From Symbiodinium natans (lineage: Eukaryota > Sar > Dinophyceae > Suessiales > Symbiodiniaceae), in NCBI GenBank assembly GCA_905221605.1, contig CAJNDS010000498.1:1-64000 (forward strand): a stretch of DNA of 64,000 nucleotides, written 5' to 3'. Below the pieces are notes generated by a model, which ran no database searches, was not told where the DNA came from, and saw only the letters and a program-made list of their open reading frames with translations. A program made the translations under genes and the position numbers. Of the stretch, positions 10,040-20,252 are shown in pieces. Every line of letters starts with the position of its first letter. The first letter of the stretch is position 1.

Positions 10040-10503
10040 CAAAACATGCAGAGGAACCCTAAATCCCAGACTTCGGGTTTCGAGCCTTGAGCCTTAGACT
10101 CAAAATTGAACCTTAAACCCTCCACCGGTTTTGCCACTTCTAGCTTGAGACTTGGCAGGGTTACCAAAACGAGAAAGTCTCATTGTTGCCGGTTATCCCT
10201 GGTAGCCCAGTCATACCCTTTACCCTTCCTAGGTTCCCTCACAAAGTAGCCAACCCCAAAAGGGTACCCCGACTATAATATGGTTCCCGGTCTACCAAGT
10301 ATCTGTTTAAAATAGTGAGAGCCCTACAGAAAATGCTTAAGGTAGGACACGTCTTGGAGGTTTTTTGGGTGCTTGGAGCCTGTTGCGGTCTACTGTTCCC
10401 CAAACACCCCTACTAACCCTAAACCCTAAACCCTATACCCTATAAATACTAAATCCTAAACCCCAAACCCTAAACCCTAAACCCCTGCACCACAGCATCC
10501 CAG

Positions 10504-10557
10504 TGTCCACCGGATGCCGGGACCAACTTTCTCCCTGAAAGTCGCTCACGGCATCAG
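10504..10557 (+). CDS. Putative exon, unassigned
   Basis: CCCAG acceptor and CAG|GTTGAC donor enclose exactly 18 codons reading CPPDAGTNFLPESRSRHQ. Confidence 0.42.
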
Positions 10558-10895
10558 GTTGACTGTGAGATGCTGTGGCTAGGACCGCGAGTAGGCCCGT
10601 TGTTTTCCTTTTGTTTGGGTTGGGGTTCCCTTATAATCCCCCTTAAAACCAAAAAGGGCACCCATTTTATTCCTAGGATACTCCCGGGTCTAGGTGGTGT
10701 ACCCTGAACAGGGAAAGTCGCCTAAACACCTTTGTGTTCAAGGCTTAGGGTTGTGGGTGTTCGCGTGGGGGGCAGGGGGGGGGGGACACTTAAGTAGGGC
10801 TTCTAGTGTTTCGATTTAGGGTTCCTATACTTTGAACCACATGCCTTGAAGCACGCCCTGCTTGAGTTGTCTCCTGTTTCTCCTTTGTTTTCCAG

Positions 10896-10958
10896 CTTTA
10901 TCAACCAATGACTGTTGGCCTACTCGAAGCAGAGGAAAGAGCAGCTTCCTTGAATTGG
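10896..10958 (+). CDS. Putative exon, unassigned
   Basis: A strong pyrimidine tract (TCTCCTGTTTCTCCTTTG) and CCAG acceptor precede 21 codons reading LYQPMTVGLLEAEERAASLN + W before a GT. A second donor GTAAAT lies 13 bases on but is preceded by an in-frame TGA. Confidence 0.42.
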
Positions 10959-11086
10959 GTTTGCTGCTGAGGTAAATAAGTTACCAGAATATGGTTATAG
11001 AATGAATAGCGCAAACCCTAAAGCCTAAACCCTAAACCCGAAGCCCTAACTTGAGTTCCTGAACAGTTAGCAGCCACCCGGTAAAG

Positions 11087-11157
11087 GCAAAGAGATCGTC
11101 CTGCACTACCTGCCGCCCCCGCCGAACATGCTGCCATCGCTCTACAAAGGCTCCTGA
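11087..11157 (+). CDS. Putative exon, possibly the N-terminal part of the Fic-like gene
   Basis: AAAG|G acceptor, then GKEIVLHYLPPPPNMLPSLY and KGS before a TGA that may be an intronic GA donor. Fic/Fido proteins commonly carry a conserved PPxP segment followed by a short helix upstream of the HPFxDGNGR loop, and this peptide resembles it. The Fic-motif islands lie 2.4 and 3.2 kb downstream on the same strand. The link to them is inference. Confidence 0.4.
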
Positions 11158-11247
11158 GCTGAACATGCAAAGTTGGGATGTTTCCCCCCTTTGACTAGCA
11201 GTTCTGCATCGGATGATAGTAAGGGTTTAGGGTTTAGGGTTTAGGGT

Positions 11248-11295
11248 TTGGGGTTTGGGGTTTGGGGTTTGGGGTTTGGGGTTTGGGGTTTAGGG
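11248..11295 (+). repeat. Homogeneous TTTGGGG variant array
   Basis: Six tandem TTTGGGG units follow a few TTTAGGG units (from 11223). Confidence 0.9.
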
Positions 11296-11300
11296 CTACT

Positions 11301-11339
11301 ATGCTCCCTATTAAGGGCTGTTCGTATAAGGGGGAGCAT
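11301..11339. repeat. Short hairpin, family ATGYTCCC
   Basis: Ends ATGCTCCC and GGGAGCAT around a 23-bp centre. It shares termini with the larger hairpin at 9088 and looks like an internally deleted relative. Confidence 0.5.
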
Positions 11340-11694
11340 CCCGAGTGCAAAGTACAGAGTCCCGAATTTTCGGTCTGAAGTATCTACAACCTGGGTACCC
11401 GAAATCCTAAACTCTACAGTAAACCCTACAACCATCCCCTGCGCGGGTACATGAACCCTTCTGAATCCTTTGGGATTGGGAGGATGCAGGGTTGTAGCTG
11501 CTGTCAAGCCAGAGCCCAACACCGTAGCAGCGACATCCTGATTCAGACTTTGTGGGTTTTGGGGTTTCGGGCTTAACTTAGGTTTGAGTCGCTATATGAA
11601 GATCGGAACAGCGGGGTTAACTTAGGGGTTAATATAGGGTTTAGGGGTCAGGGCTTCTCAAGTCCCTGTTGGTGTTGCTTCTTCTTGTTCCTAG

Positions 11695-11736
11695 AATCTC
11701 AAGTTCACCGTCCCGCGGGCAACAGACAGCTCCCCA
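11695..11736 (+). CDS. Putative exon, unassigned
   Basis: Pyrimidine-rich CTTCTTCTTGTTCCTAG acceptor, frame NLKFTVPRATDSSP, followed within 10 bp by a TTTAGGG array. Confidence 0.35.
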
Positions 11737-11741
11737 CAAAA

Positions 11742-11859
11742 AGGGTTTAGGGTTTAGGGTTTAGGGTTTAGGGTTTAGGGTTTGGGGTTTAGGGTTTAGG
11801 GTTAGGGTTTAGGGTTAGGGTTTAGGGTTTAGGGTTTAGGGTTTAGGGTTTAGGGTTTA
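11742..11859 (+). repeat. TTTAGGG array with TTAGGG units
   Basis: About sixteen units including two shorter TTAGGG. 11860-12480 downstream is unique. A 102-codon + frame at 11957-12265 exists but has no recognisable features and I do not call it a gene. Confidence 0.95.
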
Positions 11860-12632
11860 ACCAGCAGGAAGTTCGGAAGGTTCGACCGTAAACCGTGCGG
11901 GCTGTTGAGTCCTGTTCTGGAAGTAGAGGTCTTTTGGAGGTGTAAAGGGCCCGAGCGTGCATCTGAATTCTAGAACCGACCTGTGGCCTCAATATAGCCC
12001 CCACCAAAATCGTAGCTCAGTTATCCATCGGGGCGGAGCTGGATTTTTCGTCCTCAGACATCACAGCGAACCTGAAACCAAGCCCCCTGAAACCTGCAAC
12101 CCGGACCAATGCTACTCTGGTGTAGCTCTTGACATAAGGCTACTTCGAGTGCGTCCACAGGCACCGGACATGCCATTGAGAGTGATCCCTAAACCCAAGC
12201 GGGCTTGCAGTCGACCAGACTTTCCGAGGGAACCATATAGGCATCATGGTGGTCCTGGGTTGTGACACTTTATCGGGACTTTATCATGTTTGAGTTTCCG
12301 GGTTTGAGGGTTGTAGGGTTTCGAGTTGCATGATTTTAGGAGCACAGGGTTGGGGTTTTTAGGGTGCTGGGAGCCATGGTTAAGTTTAAGCCTACAACGT
12401 TCAGGATTCAGGGTGCAGGCTTCGATACCCAAGCAACTCGCACTCAGAGCAAACCCATAGCCACAGCAAGCTGAAGTTTAGGGTTTAGGGTTTAGGGTTT
12501 AGGATTTAGGGTTTAGAGATGGTTTTGGGCCAATAGGGGTGCATGGGGATTTGGAGGGTTTACAAGGAACCCATGCCTAAAGCTTGTTTCGAGAGGGATA
12601 GCCACCTGGCGTGCCCCCGCCTGGAATGCAAT

Positions 12633-12686
12633 AACCCTAAACCCTAAACCCTAAACCCTAAACCCTAAACCCTAAACCCTAAACCC
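12633..12686 (-). repeat. CCCTAAA array
   Basis: About eight heptamers. Confidence 0.95.
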
Positions 12687-12754
12687 AAGGGCTTCAGGGT
12701 TGAGGGCGTCAAGGGTGTTATGGGGCTTGGGGCCGGTGCCATGGGGTTCTGCAG

Positions 12755-12796
12755 CCAGCAAGGGAAGGATGTCCACATCGGTTCTCCAAGTCGCGG
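12755..12796 (+). CDS. Putative exon, unassigned
   Basis: CTGCAG acceptor, frame QQGKDVHIGSPSRGP. Donor not evident. Confidence 0.3.
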
Positions 12797-12911
12797 GCCC
12801 CTTAGAGAATATGAACGCTAAACCCTAACCCTAAACTCTAAGCCCTTCCCCTAAACCCTAAACCCTAAACCCTAAATGTTGGGCCGAGGGTGTATGGTGT
12901 ACTATACCCAG

Positions 12912-12953
12912 CAAGGGGCGGAACTTCGAGAAGTGTCGGCGAACTTGGAGCCC
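12912..12953 (+). CDS. Putative exon, unassigned
   Basis: CCCAG acceptor, frame QGAELREVSANLEP followed by TGA, which may be a stop or a GA donor. Confidence 0.3.
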
Positions 12954-13062
12954 TGAAACGGAGGCCCCAACTTCGGAGACCGACCTGCGAGAACCAAAGA
13001 TCTCAAAACCTAGAAGCCCTCGAGACCCTAGACTTCGTCACGTAACATTTCACATGTTTAAG

Positions 13063-13103
13063 GGTACTTCAATTTAGGAACAGAAGTTCAAATTTGAAGT
13101 ACC
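13063..13103. repeat. Short inverted repeat
   Basis: GGTACTTCAATTT and AAATTTGAAGTACC pair around a 14-bp loop. 13104-13530 otherwise holds unique sequence with no gene I can support. Confidence 0.5.
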
Positions 13104-13538
13104 ATCCCAACCATGAACTAGTAGTCCCAGCAAGGTAATTATGCCTGAACCTTGCATCAACCCTGTCCACCCTACCTACACCCCACAAGCCCGGAAAGCA
13201 CGTTGGAAGCTCAGAAAACCTGTCGGCCTGATATACCGCCTTTGAAGTCAAACCCCACACACCTTCATAAGAGCTTGTGTCTACAAACCCTAAATCCCAA
13301 TACCCTACAAAACACTAGACCCTAAACCCTGAACACCTGAACCCTACAAGCCCCAAAGGCATCATAGGCCGAAACACAACTCAGGGGTAGGTCTGAAAAT
13401 ATTTTTGTATTTTAATTACCTTCAATCCCCTATATAACCCTTATCAAGCCATACAAAATGAAAATTTATATAGGGCCCCCCCAAACCTACCCGACACCCT
13501 AAAGCCGAAACCCTAAACACCCACTGGAGTACTGTCAG

Positions 13539-14402
13539 GATGTTGGAAGACCCGCAGATGGATCCCATCGTCTGCGCCACCATCGCCAAGATCGCGCTCA
13601 ACACGTCGCCTGCCCTGGAGCTTAGGGTTTAGGATTTAGGGTTTAGGGTTTAGGGTTTAGCGTTTCGGGTTTATGGTTTACGGTTTAGGGTTCAGGGTTT
13701 AGGGGTTTAGGGTTTAAGGTTTAGGGTTTAGGGCCCAACCCAAAGCCCAAAACAGTTGAACCCCCTACACCCTTAAGCCCTACACCCTACACAGAACCCC
13801 GAAATCTGGCCGACGATACACTCCCAAGCCCAACAGTCCAACACCCCTCAGAGGCGGCCCTTAGACCACGAAACTAAACCCGAAACCCCAAACCCTAAAC
13901 CCTAAACCCCAAACCCCAAACCCTTTTATCCCTAAACCCGAAACCCTAGGCCCGAAACCCGAAACCCCGAACGCGCTTTAACTTCAGGGTAGGGGTTGGT
14001 TTAGGGTTTAAGGGTTCAAGGGTCCAAGGGCTTCAGGGTGTAGTGGTGTAAGGGTTTAAGGGTTTAAGGGTTTAAGTTTCTAAGGTTTTAAGATTTTAAG
14101 GTTTTAAGGTTTAAGGGTTTAAGGGTTTACGGGTTTAGGGTTTAGGGTCGGAACACCTGTTCTCGTGATGTTGCGTCGCAGTGGGGGTCTGCAGGTGTAA
14201 ACCTTTGGCCCTGGAAGCCAAGATAGAATATTCATATGTGTATATATATATATACATGAAACTGTACATTTGTACATATATATACCCTAAACCCTAAACC
14301 CTAAACCCTAAACCCTAAACCCACATGGCTGCGAGGCTACACCCCATGGCAGACGGCAACGGGCGGGTGCAGCGGATGATCTTCCAACTCGTCCTCTTCA
14401 GG
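13539..14402 (+). CDS. Two-exon segment of a Fic (Fido) domain gene across a telomere-repeat intron
   Basis: Exon 13539-13604 follows CAG and ends at AC|GT, reading MLEDPQMDPIVCATIAKIAL + N. Exon 14336-14402 follows GAG|G and reads LHPMADGNGRVQRMIFQL + VLFRLQ. Joining them completes a Thr codon and gives DPIVCATIAKIALNT then LHPMADGNGR, matching the usual distance between the DPI..A helix and the HPFxDGNGRxxR loop. The motif His is encoded at 14340-14342; Phe of HPF is replaced by Met. Fic enzymes transfer AMP or other phosphate-containing groups to proteins, and the GNGR anion hole plus second Arg are present. The 731-bp intron carries TTTAGGG, CCCTAAA and AAGGGTTT words. Neighbouring exons, including any inhibitory helix, are not identified. 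Confidence 0.6.
14283..14321 (-). repeat. CCCTAAA array just upstream of the Fic-motif exon
   Basis: Five heptamers end 15 bp before the AG acceptor of the exon at 14336. A TA-rich microsatellite lies at 14236-14282. Confidence 0.9.
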
Positions 14403-15014
14403 CTGCAGGGACGGACTTTAAACCCCAAACCCTAAACCCTAAACCCTAAACCCTAAAACCTAAGCCTAAACCGCAAACCCGAGGCTACACCAAGCTAAGT
14501 CTGAACCCTGAACCCCAACACGAGGACTAAGTCACCCCGGGCCCAAACCCAAGCACCCCAAACCCCAAGTTTTCTCACAGAATAGCCTCAGATTGAAGCA
14601 GAGCTCACGGGCTTATAGGCTCAGGACTGCATGATAATTCAGATTATTGGGTCAGTATGCAAGCCCCCCAAGCATGTCCAAAAAAGGGTCCTTACGTGAG
14701 GGTTTGGGGTCTCAGGTCCTCACCTAAGAGGTTCCTTGTAGGTTTTCCGCAGGGCTTGCAGAAGGAGTAAGTTTTTAGGGTAAGCACTTCCTCATGGGCT
14801 TTTCAGCCCCGCGCGCGCTGGAACCCTACACCTGTTGATCTGGGCATTCAAAGAGTGCCCAAATCTGCACACCGAAAATCCCGAAGATCGGAGCGTCACG
14901 CCTCTCGCTGAGTCAGGGTGTAGGGTTTCGCGTACCAGTGGGGTTTAGGGTTTGGGGTTTAGGGCTTAGGGCTTAGGGTTTAGGGTTTAGGATTTAGGGC
15001 TTGGAGCGGCCAGC

Positions 15015-16966
15015 ATGGCCAAGCCCGCATCGATCTCGGTCCACGTCCATCTCCTCAGTGGCAAGACGGTCTCACTGAACGTGGAAGCCGACGCATCTGT
15101 TGCTCGGACACCCACCCTAAACCCTAAACCCTAAACCCCAGTGGGCCGACCGTCGTTTTTGTGTTTGCGGTTAGCGGTTTCCGCGTTCAGGTTTATCATG
15201 GCCCCCTTAAACGAGAGAGGCTACTCATGAGACCTTAGGTTGACGACCTGCACCAGCGTGCGCAGAAGGCTTTGGCAGTCGGCCGAGGAATTCTTCTGAC
15301 TTCCTCAGGAGATATCTTGGATGGAGCTGCAAGTGTCAAGTCACGACTGCAGAGCGGTGATGTCCTGACCCTTCATCAAAGGCAGACGCAAGTCGTTTCG
15401 GCGACCGGCTTTGCTGATGGAGCCGCTTTTGCTTGCATACTTGGCGATGGATCCTCAGTTGCCTGGGGCCTCTCTGGCTTTGGTGGCCAGAGCGGTGCCG
15501 TGCAAGATCGGCTGAAGAACGTGCAGCACATCCAAGCCACCCGCTCGGCCTTTGCGGCAATCCTTAGTGATGGATCTGTTGTGACCTGGGGCAATGCTGA
15601 CTGCGGCGGTGACAGCAGTGCTGTACATGACCAGCTGAAGAACGTGCTGCGGATCCAGGCTTCTAAGGCGGCCTTCGCTGCGATCCTTGGGGATGGATCT
15701 GTCGTCACCTGGGGCCATACGCAGGCAGGTGGCGATAGCAGTGCCGCGCAAGCTCAGCTTCAAGATGTGCGGCAGATCCAAGCAACGAAGGCAGCGTTCG
15801 CTGCAATCCTGGCCGATGGAACTGTGGTAGCGTGGGGTGACACTGGCTTTGGTGGCAGCAGCAATGAGGTTAAGAACAAACTCCAGAATGTTTCGAGGAT
15901 CCAATCTACTGACCACGCTTTTGCCGCAATCCTGCAAGATGGGTCTGTGGTCACCTGGGGCGATGCCCTCTTCGGTGGTGACAGCAGTGCCGTGACGGGC
16001 CAGCTAAAGAACGTGCTGCACATTCAATCCTCCGATGCAGCTTTCGCTGCCATCCTGGCAGACGGATCTGTGGTGACCTGGGGCCATGCTTTGTCCGGTG
16101 GCGACAGCACCCTGGCAGACCAAATGAACCCTGAAATCGGGGTCCTCTACCCTGTACTACTTTTCTTCCTACTAAGGTAGAGAACCCTAAACCCTAAACC
16201 CTAAACCCTAAACCCGAAACCCTAAACCCTAAGCCCTTTTAGGGAATTCACGTCGTCCCCAAGGCAGTGACGTGCAAGAGCAGCTGAAGAACGTAAAGCG
16301 GATCCAGGCTTCAGACGTGGCTTTTGCAGCAATCCTGGGAGACTTGGTAGCACAGTGGTAGCCCTTTTTTTTTTTTTTGGGGGGGGGGGGGGGGGGTTTA
16401 GGGTTTAGGGTTTAGGGCTTAGGGTTTCGGGTTTAGGGTTTAGGGTTTAGGGTTTATGGGTTCCCTTATAAAACAAGCCAGCCAAAAAAGGGTGCCCTCA
16501 TTACAATATGGCTACTGGACTACCTTAAGGAGATGGATCTGTCGTCACCTGGGGCCATGGTCCCTCGGGTGGCGATAGCCACGCGGTTCAAGGCAAGCTG
16601 CAGAATGTGCTTCAGATTCAATCCTCCTGGTATGGATTCGCTGCCCTTGTGGCCGATGGATCAGTGGTGTGCTGGGGTCATGCTGGCTTTGGTGGCGACA
16701 GCAGTGCTGTGCAAGAGAGGCTGAAGAACGTGCAGCACATCCAAGCCACTCATGCCGCTTTTGCCGCCATCCTTGGTGATGGATCTGTGCTGACCTGGGG
16801 CGATTCTGGTTCTGGTGGTGACAGCAGTGCTGTACAAGATCAACTCAAGAACGTGCGGCAGATTCAAGCTTCTTCTGAAGCTTTTGCCGCCATCTTGACA
16901 GATGGATGTGTCGTGACCTGGGGCAAGGCTGACTATGGTGGCGACAGCAGAGCTGTCAAGGATCAG
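15015..16966 (+). CDS. RCC1-like beta-propeller protein with ubiquitin-like N-terminus (HERC/UVR8-like annotation type), partial
   Basis: Exons: 15015-15098 (ATG), 15239-16106, 16264-16338 and 16530-16966, all joining in frame. The N-terminus (SISVHVHLLSGKTVSLNVEA, then GRGILLTSSGDILDG and LQSGDVLTL) resembles a ubiquitin-like fold. Ten degenerate 41-residue repeats follow with core AFAAILxDGSVVTWGxxxxG and GGDSSAVxxQLKNVxxIQAS, an RCC1-type propeller pattern. The introns are 140, 157 and 191 bp with GT, GC and GA donors and AG acceptors, each flanked by 3-4 bp direct repeats, and each contains telomere-like repeats. Exon 4 ends at CAG|GTACGC and I find no later exon, so the 3' end may be lost or far away. 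Propellers of this type bind proteins, but no HECT domain is visible, so enzymatic activity is not implied. Confidence 0.85.
15099..15238 (+). other. Intron 1 of the RCC1-like gene, carrying CCCTAAA repeats
   Basis: GTTGCTCGG...CCTTAG, followed by GTTGAC, so GTTG occurs at both ends. It contains a CCCACCCTAAA-type array of about four units. Confidence 0.75.
16107..16263 (+). other. Intron 2 of the RCC1-like gene, GC donor, carrying CCCTAAA repeats
   Basis: The donor GCACCC and acceptor AAG|GCAG restore the repeat codons GAC AGC AGT. GCA is repeated at both borders. It holds about six heptamers. Confidence 0.7.
16339..16529 (+). other. Intron 3 of the RCC1-like gene, GA donor, with T-G homopolymer and TTTAGGG repeats
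   Basis: GAGACT...CTTAAG is followed by GAGATG, so GAGA occurs at both borders. Removal restores ILGDGSVVTWG. It contains 14 T followed by 18 G (16365-16396), a TTTAGGG array, and a segment beginning GGTTCCCTTATAA, related to one at 10624. Confidence 0.7.
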
Positions 16967-17537
16967 GTACGCCCGGTGTGGCTCGACGATTCGGCAGCTG
17001 ACCTTGCAGATCTTAAAGAAGTCCAAGACCAAATCGTCATGTGGGTAGTCCTCTAACTTAAGTTCCCTGTTTAGTTCCCCTTTGTAGTAACGGCACCTTA
17101 TACAAAGGACCCCTACAAGGGACCCTTTGGGGAAGTACCCATGTCTGCCCTCGTGAGCATGTTGGTGGATTTCGGGGTAGACGGTGAGCTCGAGCACTGT
17201 TGCAGGATCAACCCTAAACCCTAAACCCTACACCCTACACCCTACACCCTAAACCCTAAACCCTAAAACCTAAACCCTAAACGGTTTGTTTCTTCCTCTT
17301 GCTGTCATCCACACCCAAACCCCCTGAACATATCAAACATGGACCTAAAATCGTAAGCAGAAACCTCAACACAGCAAAAAGCCCGAAGAACGAACTGCAG
17401 GGCCCAGAGTTCAGGTTGTGTATAGCTTTGTGGTTCCAGAGTTCGGACGCCAGGGCTTCGCCGAGACTTTTTTGTGTCTAGGGCACCCGGGCTGCTTCCC
17501 TGAACCCCATGTGTAGCGCTGCACTTGCCTTAGGGGC

Positions 17538-17626
17538 CCTAAACCCTAAACCCTAAACCCCAAACCCTAAACCCTAAACCCTAAACCCTAAACCCTTAAC
17601 CCTAAACCCTAAACCCTAAACCCTAG
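17538..17626 (-). repeat. CCCTAAA array, followed by an inverted junction
   Basis: About twelve units end in CCCTAGGGTT at 17620-17630, where the strand switches directly to TTTAGGG-type sequence. 16967-17537 holds a weak hairpin near 17070-17140 and no further RCC1 exon. Confidence 0.9.
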
Positions 17627-17761
17627 GGTTCAGGGTCTAGGGTTTAGGGCTGGAAGAGAGGCAAGAGGCTTGCTGTCGAGAGTTTAGAGCTCAGGGTTTA
17701 CATGGGGCTTCGGTTTCAGGGTAGCCCTGAGCTTTTCGCTAGGTTCAACTTCCTCCCACGC

Positions 17762-17845
17762 GTGAACATCCCCGTGTCCGTAGCCGCCTGCCTGCGAAGG
17801 GCCAAAGGGATTTCAAGTAACATCTCCCGACATGGAAGTTGCTAG
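17762..17845 (+). CDS. Putative exon, unassigned
   Basis: An open frame reads VNIPVSVAACLRRAKGISSN, then ISRHGSC and TAG. The upstream acceptor is unclear. Confidence 0.27.
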   Translation: MNIPVSVAACLRRAKGISSNISRHGSC

Positions 17846-18048
17846 AGCCTCCTTAGGAATCATTCACATGTTTAAGAAACCAAACCCTAAACCCTAATTG
17901 AACCCTAAACCGATAATTCTCGTTGAAAGGGGGGTTATGCACGGGAGCTGCTTTTGGTTTTTGGGAGATGTTTCGATACCTCCCAGGATTTGCATCAGGG
18001 GCATCCTTATAGGAGTTCAGGGTTTTAGGGTTGAGGGTCCCTATGAGG

Positions 18049-18064
18049 GAGGGGGGGGGGGGGG
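18049..18064. repeat. Poly-G tract
   Basis: About 16 G. Confidence 0.9.
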
Positions 18065-18195
18065 GTTCTGCGGTGCTACTGCAGAGAAGGGTCCTTTCAG
18101 GCCCGTTGTTGTATGTTTGGTGTTTCAGGGCTCGTGGAAGAGGAGTGGATCCTCGCCTTAAAAGCCGAAAGCCCCCGTAAACCGTAAACTTGGGA

Positions 18196-18267
18196 TGTTC
18201 CCCTTGGGATACTAGTACCCCTATTATAGTCCCTATAAGTAAAGGACTTTTAGTATCAAAGGGAACA
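18196..18267. repeat. MITE-like hairpin
   Basis: TGTTCCCCTTGGGATACTAG and its inverted partner TTAGTATCAAAGGGAACA flank about 30 bp. Confidence 0.55.
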
Positions 18268-18367
18268 AGCCAACCCTGGGCCCATAAGCCTCAACCCCAA
18301 ACCCCTAAATCCTCAACCTTAAGCTTTTCGGGGCTTAAGGTCACAGGGGCAGAGCTTGATTGGAGCT

Positions 18368-18457
18368 TCGGGTTTAGGGTTTAGGGTTTAGGGTTTAGGG
18401 TTTAGGGTTTAGGGTTTAGGGTTTAGGGTTTAGGGTTTAGGGTTTAGGGTTTAGGGT
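18368..18457 (+). repeat. TTTAGGG array
   Basis: About thirteen perfect heptamers. Confidence 0.95.
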
Positions 18458-18740
18458 TGCGCCGCCCTCAGAAGTAGGTGTGCAGAGTTCCCGATTCGGT
18501 CAGGGCCTTCTGGTGCTTTGGTTTAGGTGCTTGTGAACGAAGGGTTGAGGTTTGAGGGTTTAGGGTCTCTGGTGTGGGGTTGAGGGTTTCGGGTTGAGGG
18601 TTTAGGGTTTCCGGTCGAGGGTTTATGGATTTAAGCCACGGGCTTCCTTGAGAGTGGGGTCAAGGACACGGCTTGGGCCCTGATTCGCCCTTTCAGGGGG
18701 GTTCGGTTGCCTTGTAAAAACTGCCGCGAATGAAATCTGA

Positions 18741-18887
18741 GGGTGGTTACATGGGCCCTTAATGTGCCCCCGAACCTCTAAAGGGGTCCTGATGTGTGTG
18801 CCCTTGATTTGTCTAGGGTATATAGGGGGTAATTGTAGAAGGGGTGCCCGTTTAAGGGCCCATACAAAGGGACCATGTAACTACCCA
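18741..18887. repeat. Inverted repeat element abutting a CCCTAAA array
   Basis: GGTGGTTACATGGGCCCTT pairs with AAGGGCCC...CCATGTAACTACCC. A partial copy of the right end (GGGACCATGAAACTACCC) recurs just after the array at 18968. Confidence 0.5.
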
Positions 18888-18891
18888 CTAC

Positions 18892-18964
18892 CCTAAACCC
18901 TAAACCCTAAACCCTAAACCCTAAACCCTAAACCCTAAACCCTAAACCCTAAACCCTAAACCCT
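18892..18964 (-). repeat. CCCTAAA array
   Basis: About ten heptamers, inserted between two copies of a GGGACCATG(T/A)AACTACCC sequence. Confidence 0.95.
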
Positions 18965-18988
18965 TAGGGACCATGAAACTACCCTTAG

Positions 18989-19051
18989 ATGAAAGAAGCG
19001 CCGTTACGCGCCCAGGTCATGCTACAGGCGCGTCGAGAACTTCACCTTTAG
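18989..19051 (+). CDS. Putative exon, unassigned
   Basis: After a TTAG acceptor the frame reads MKEAPLRAQVMLQARRELHL before TAG inside the TTTAGGG array. A GT follows GCCCAG, so the exon could be shorter. Confidence 0.25.
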   Translation: MKEAPLRAQVMLQARRELHL

Positions 19052-19129
19052 GGTTTAGGGTTTAGGGTTTGGGAATTGGGGTTTAGGGTTTGGGGTTTGG
19101 AGTTGGGGTTTGGGGTTTCGGGTTTTAGG

Positions 19130-19155
19130 TTTTTTTTTCGGGGGGGGGGGGGGGG
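19130..19155. repeat. T(n)-CG-G(n) composite homopolymer
   Basis: Nine T, then C, then about 16 G. Another poly-G lies at 19417-19433. Confidence 0.85.
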
Positions 19156-19703
19156 TCTAGGGCGCCTGATGTCCAACCTCTGTTCATGGTCGTTGTTTCA
19201 AGTTGGGTTTCGATCTAGGGGTTTGCAACAGGGTTGTATAGCAATTAACATCGTGCCCTTACTTCTTGGGGGTAGCTTATAACTTCCAAAAAAGAGAGCC
19301 CAGGCAAAGGGCTTACAGGGCTTGAGCAGGTATTTCAGCGGTATTTCAGCGGCCCCTAAGGCCTGAAATGCTTAACCCTCAGCTCAGCAAAAGGTGGAGT
19401 GGGGTTGAGGTTGGGTGGGGGGGGGGGGGGGGGGAAGTTGGCAGCATCTAGGTTTTTTTAACGTTAAAAAACCCTAAACCCTAAATGGGTTTTTTAGCAT
19501 TAAAAAACCCTAACACATAACACCCGGACATCTTGTCTCTAAGGAAGCTCGCCTGAGCTCCACGGGATGTCACTGAACCCGGCCCAAGCAAACCTGCTTT
19601 TCTTTCGCACAATGGCTCCCTCTCTACAGCGTGCCGCGACAAAACGCATCGACTGGGAGGGTGTACAGTAAGCTCTCAAAAGTTGGAACAGCATTCCCAG
19701 AAG

Positions 19704-19800
19704 GGTCCATTTGTAGTACCATTATGGCATTAGGTACCCAAAAACCTTTCTACATAGGGCTTTAGGGTACCTACTTCCATAATAGTAGTACAAATGGACC
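19704..19800. repeat. MITE-like hairpin, family TTAGGTACCC
   Basis: GGTCCATTTGTAGTAC...TTAGGTACCC pairs with GGGTACCT...GTACAAATGGACC over almost the whole 97 bp. The centre starts AAAAACC and includes TAGGG, like the element at 37029. Confidence 0.65.
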
Positions 19801-19880
19801 AAATGGGATTATCCACATAGCACAAGAAGGCATGGCAGACAACGTTGCTTCGTTCACTTTAGTCGTCATTGGCGCTTCCC

Positions 19881-19922
19881 GCGTACAAAGCACAGCGTAC
19901 AAAGCACAGCGTACAAAGCACG
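19881..19922. repeat. 14-bp tandem repeat, three copies
   Basis: GCGTACAAAGCACA occurs three times in tandem, the last with one change. Confidence 0.9.
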
Positions 19923-20039
19923 GCCGAAGACTCCGCCCTAAACCCCAAACCCTAAACTCCAGACCCTAAACTCCAAACCCTAAACTCTACACCCCAAACC
20001 CTAAACCCTAAACCCTAAACCCTAAACCCTAAACCGTAG

Positions 20040-20131
20040 AGTCACAACCTGACAATCTGCTGTGAGGACCGCACAGGCTACGAGGTGATGCAGCGGCTCG
20101 GGCTAGAAATGGCTAGGACCCGTAGAGGCGC
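20040..20131 (+). CDS. Putative exon, unassigned
   Basis: GTAG acceptor and canonical GTAAGA donor enclose a frame reading SHNLTICCEDRTGYEVMQRL, then GLEMARTRRG. It directly follows a CCCTAAA array. Confidence 0.42.
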
Positions 20132-20252
20132 GTAAGAGTTGGAGTTTAAGGTTTAGGGTTTCGGGTTTAGGGTTTGGGGTTTAGGGTTTGGGGTTTAAGG
20201 TTTAGGGTTTAGGGTTTGGGGTTTAGGGTTTAGGGTGTCGGGCTGCTGGGAG

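Noticed and set aside
15336-15937. Long minus-strand frames antisense to the RCC1-like gene
   Set aside because: They mirror the 41-codon repeat of the sense strand and have no independent support.
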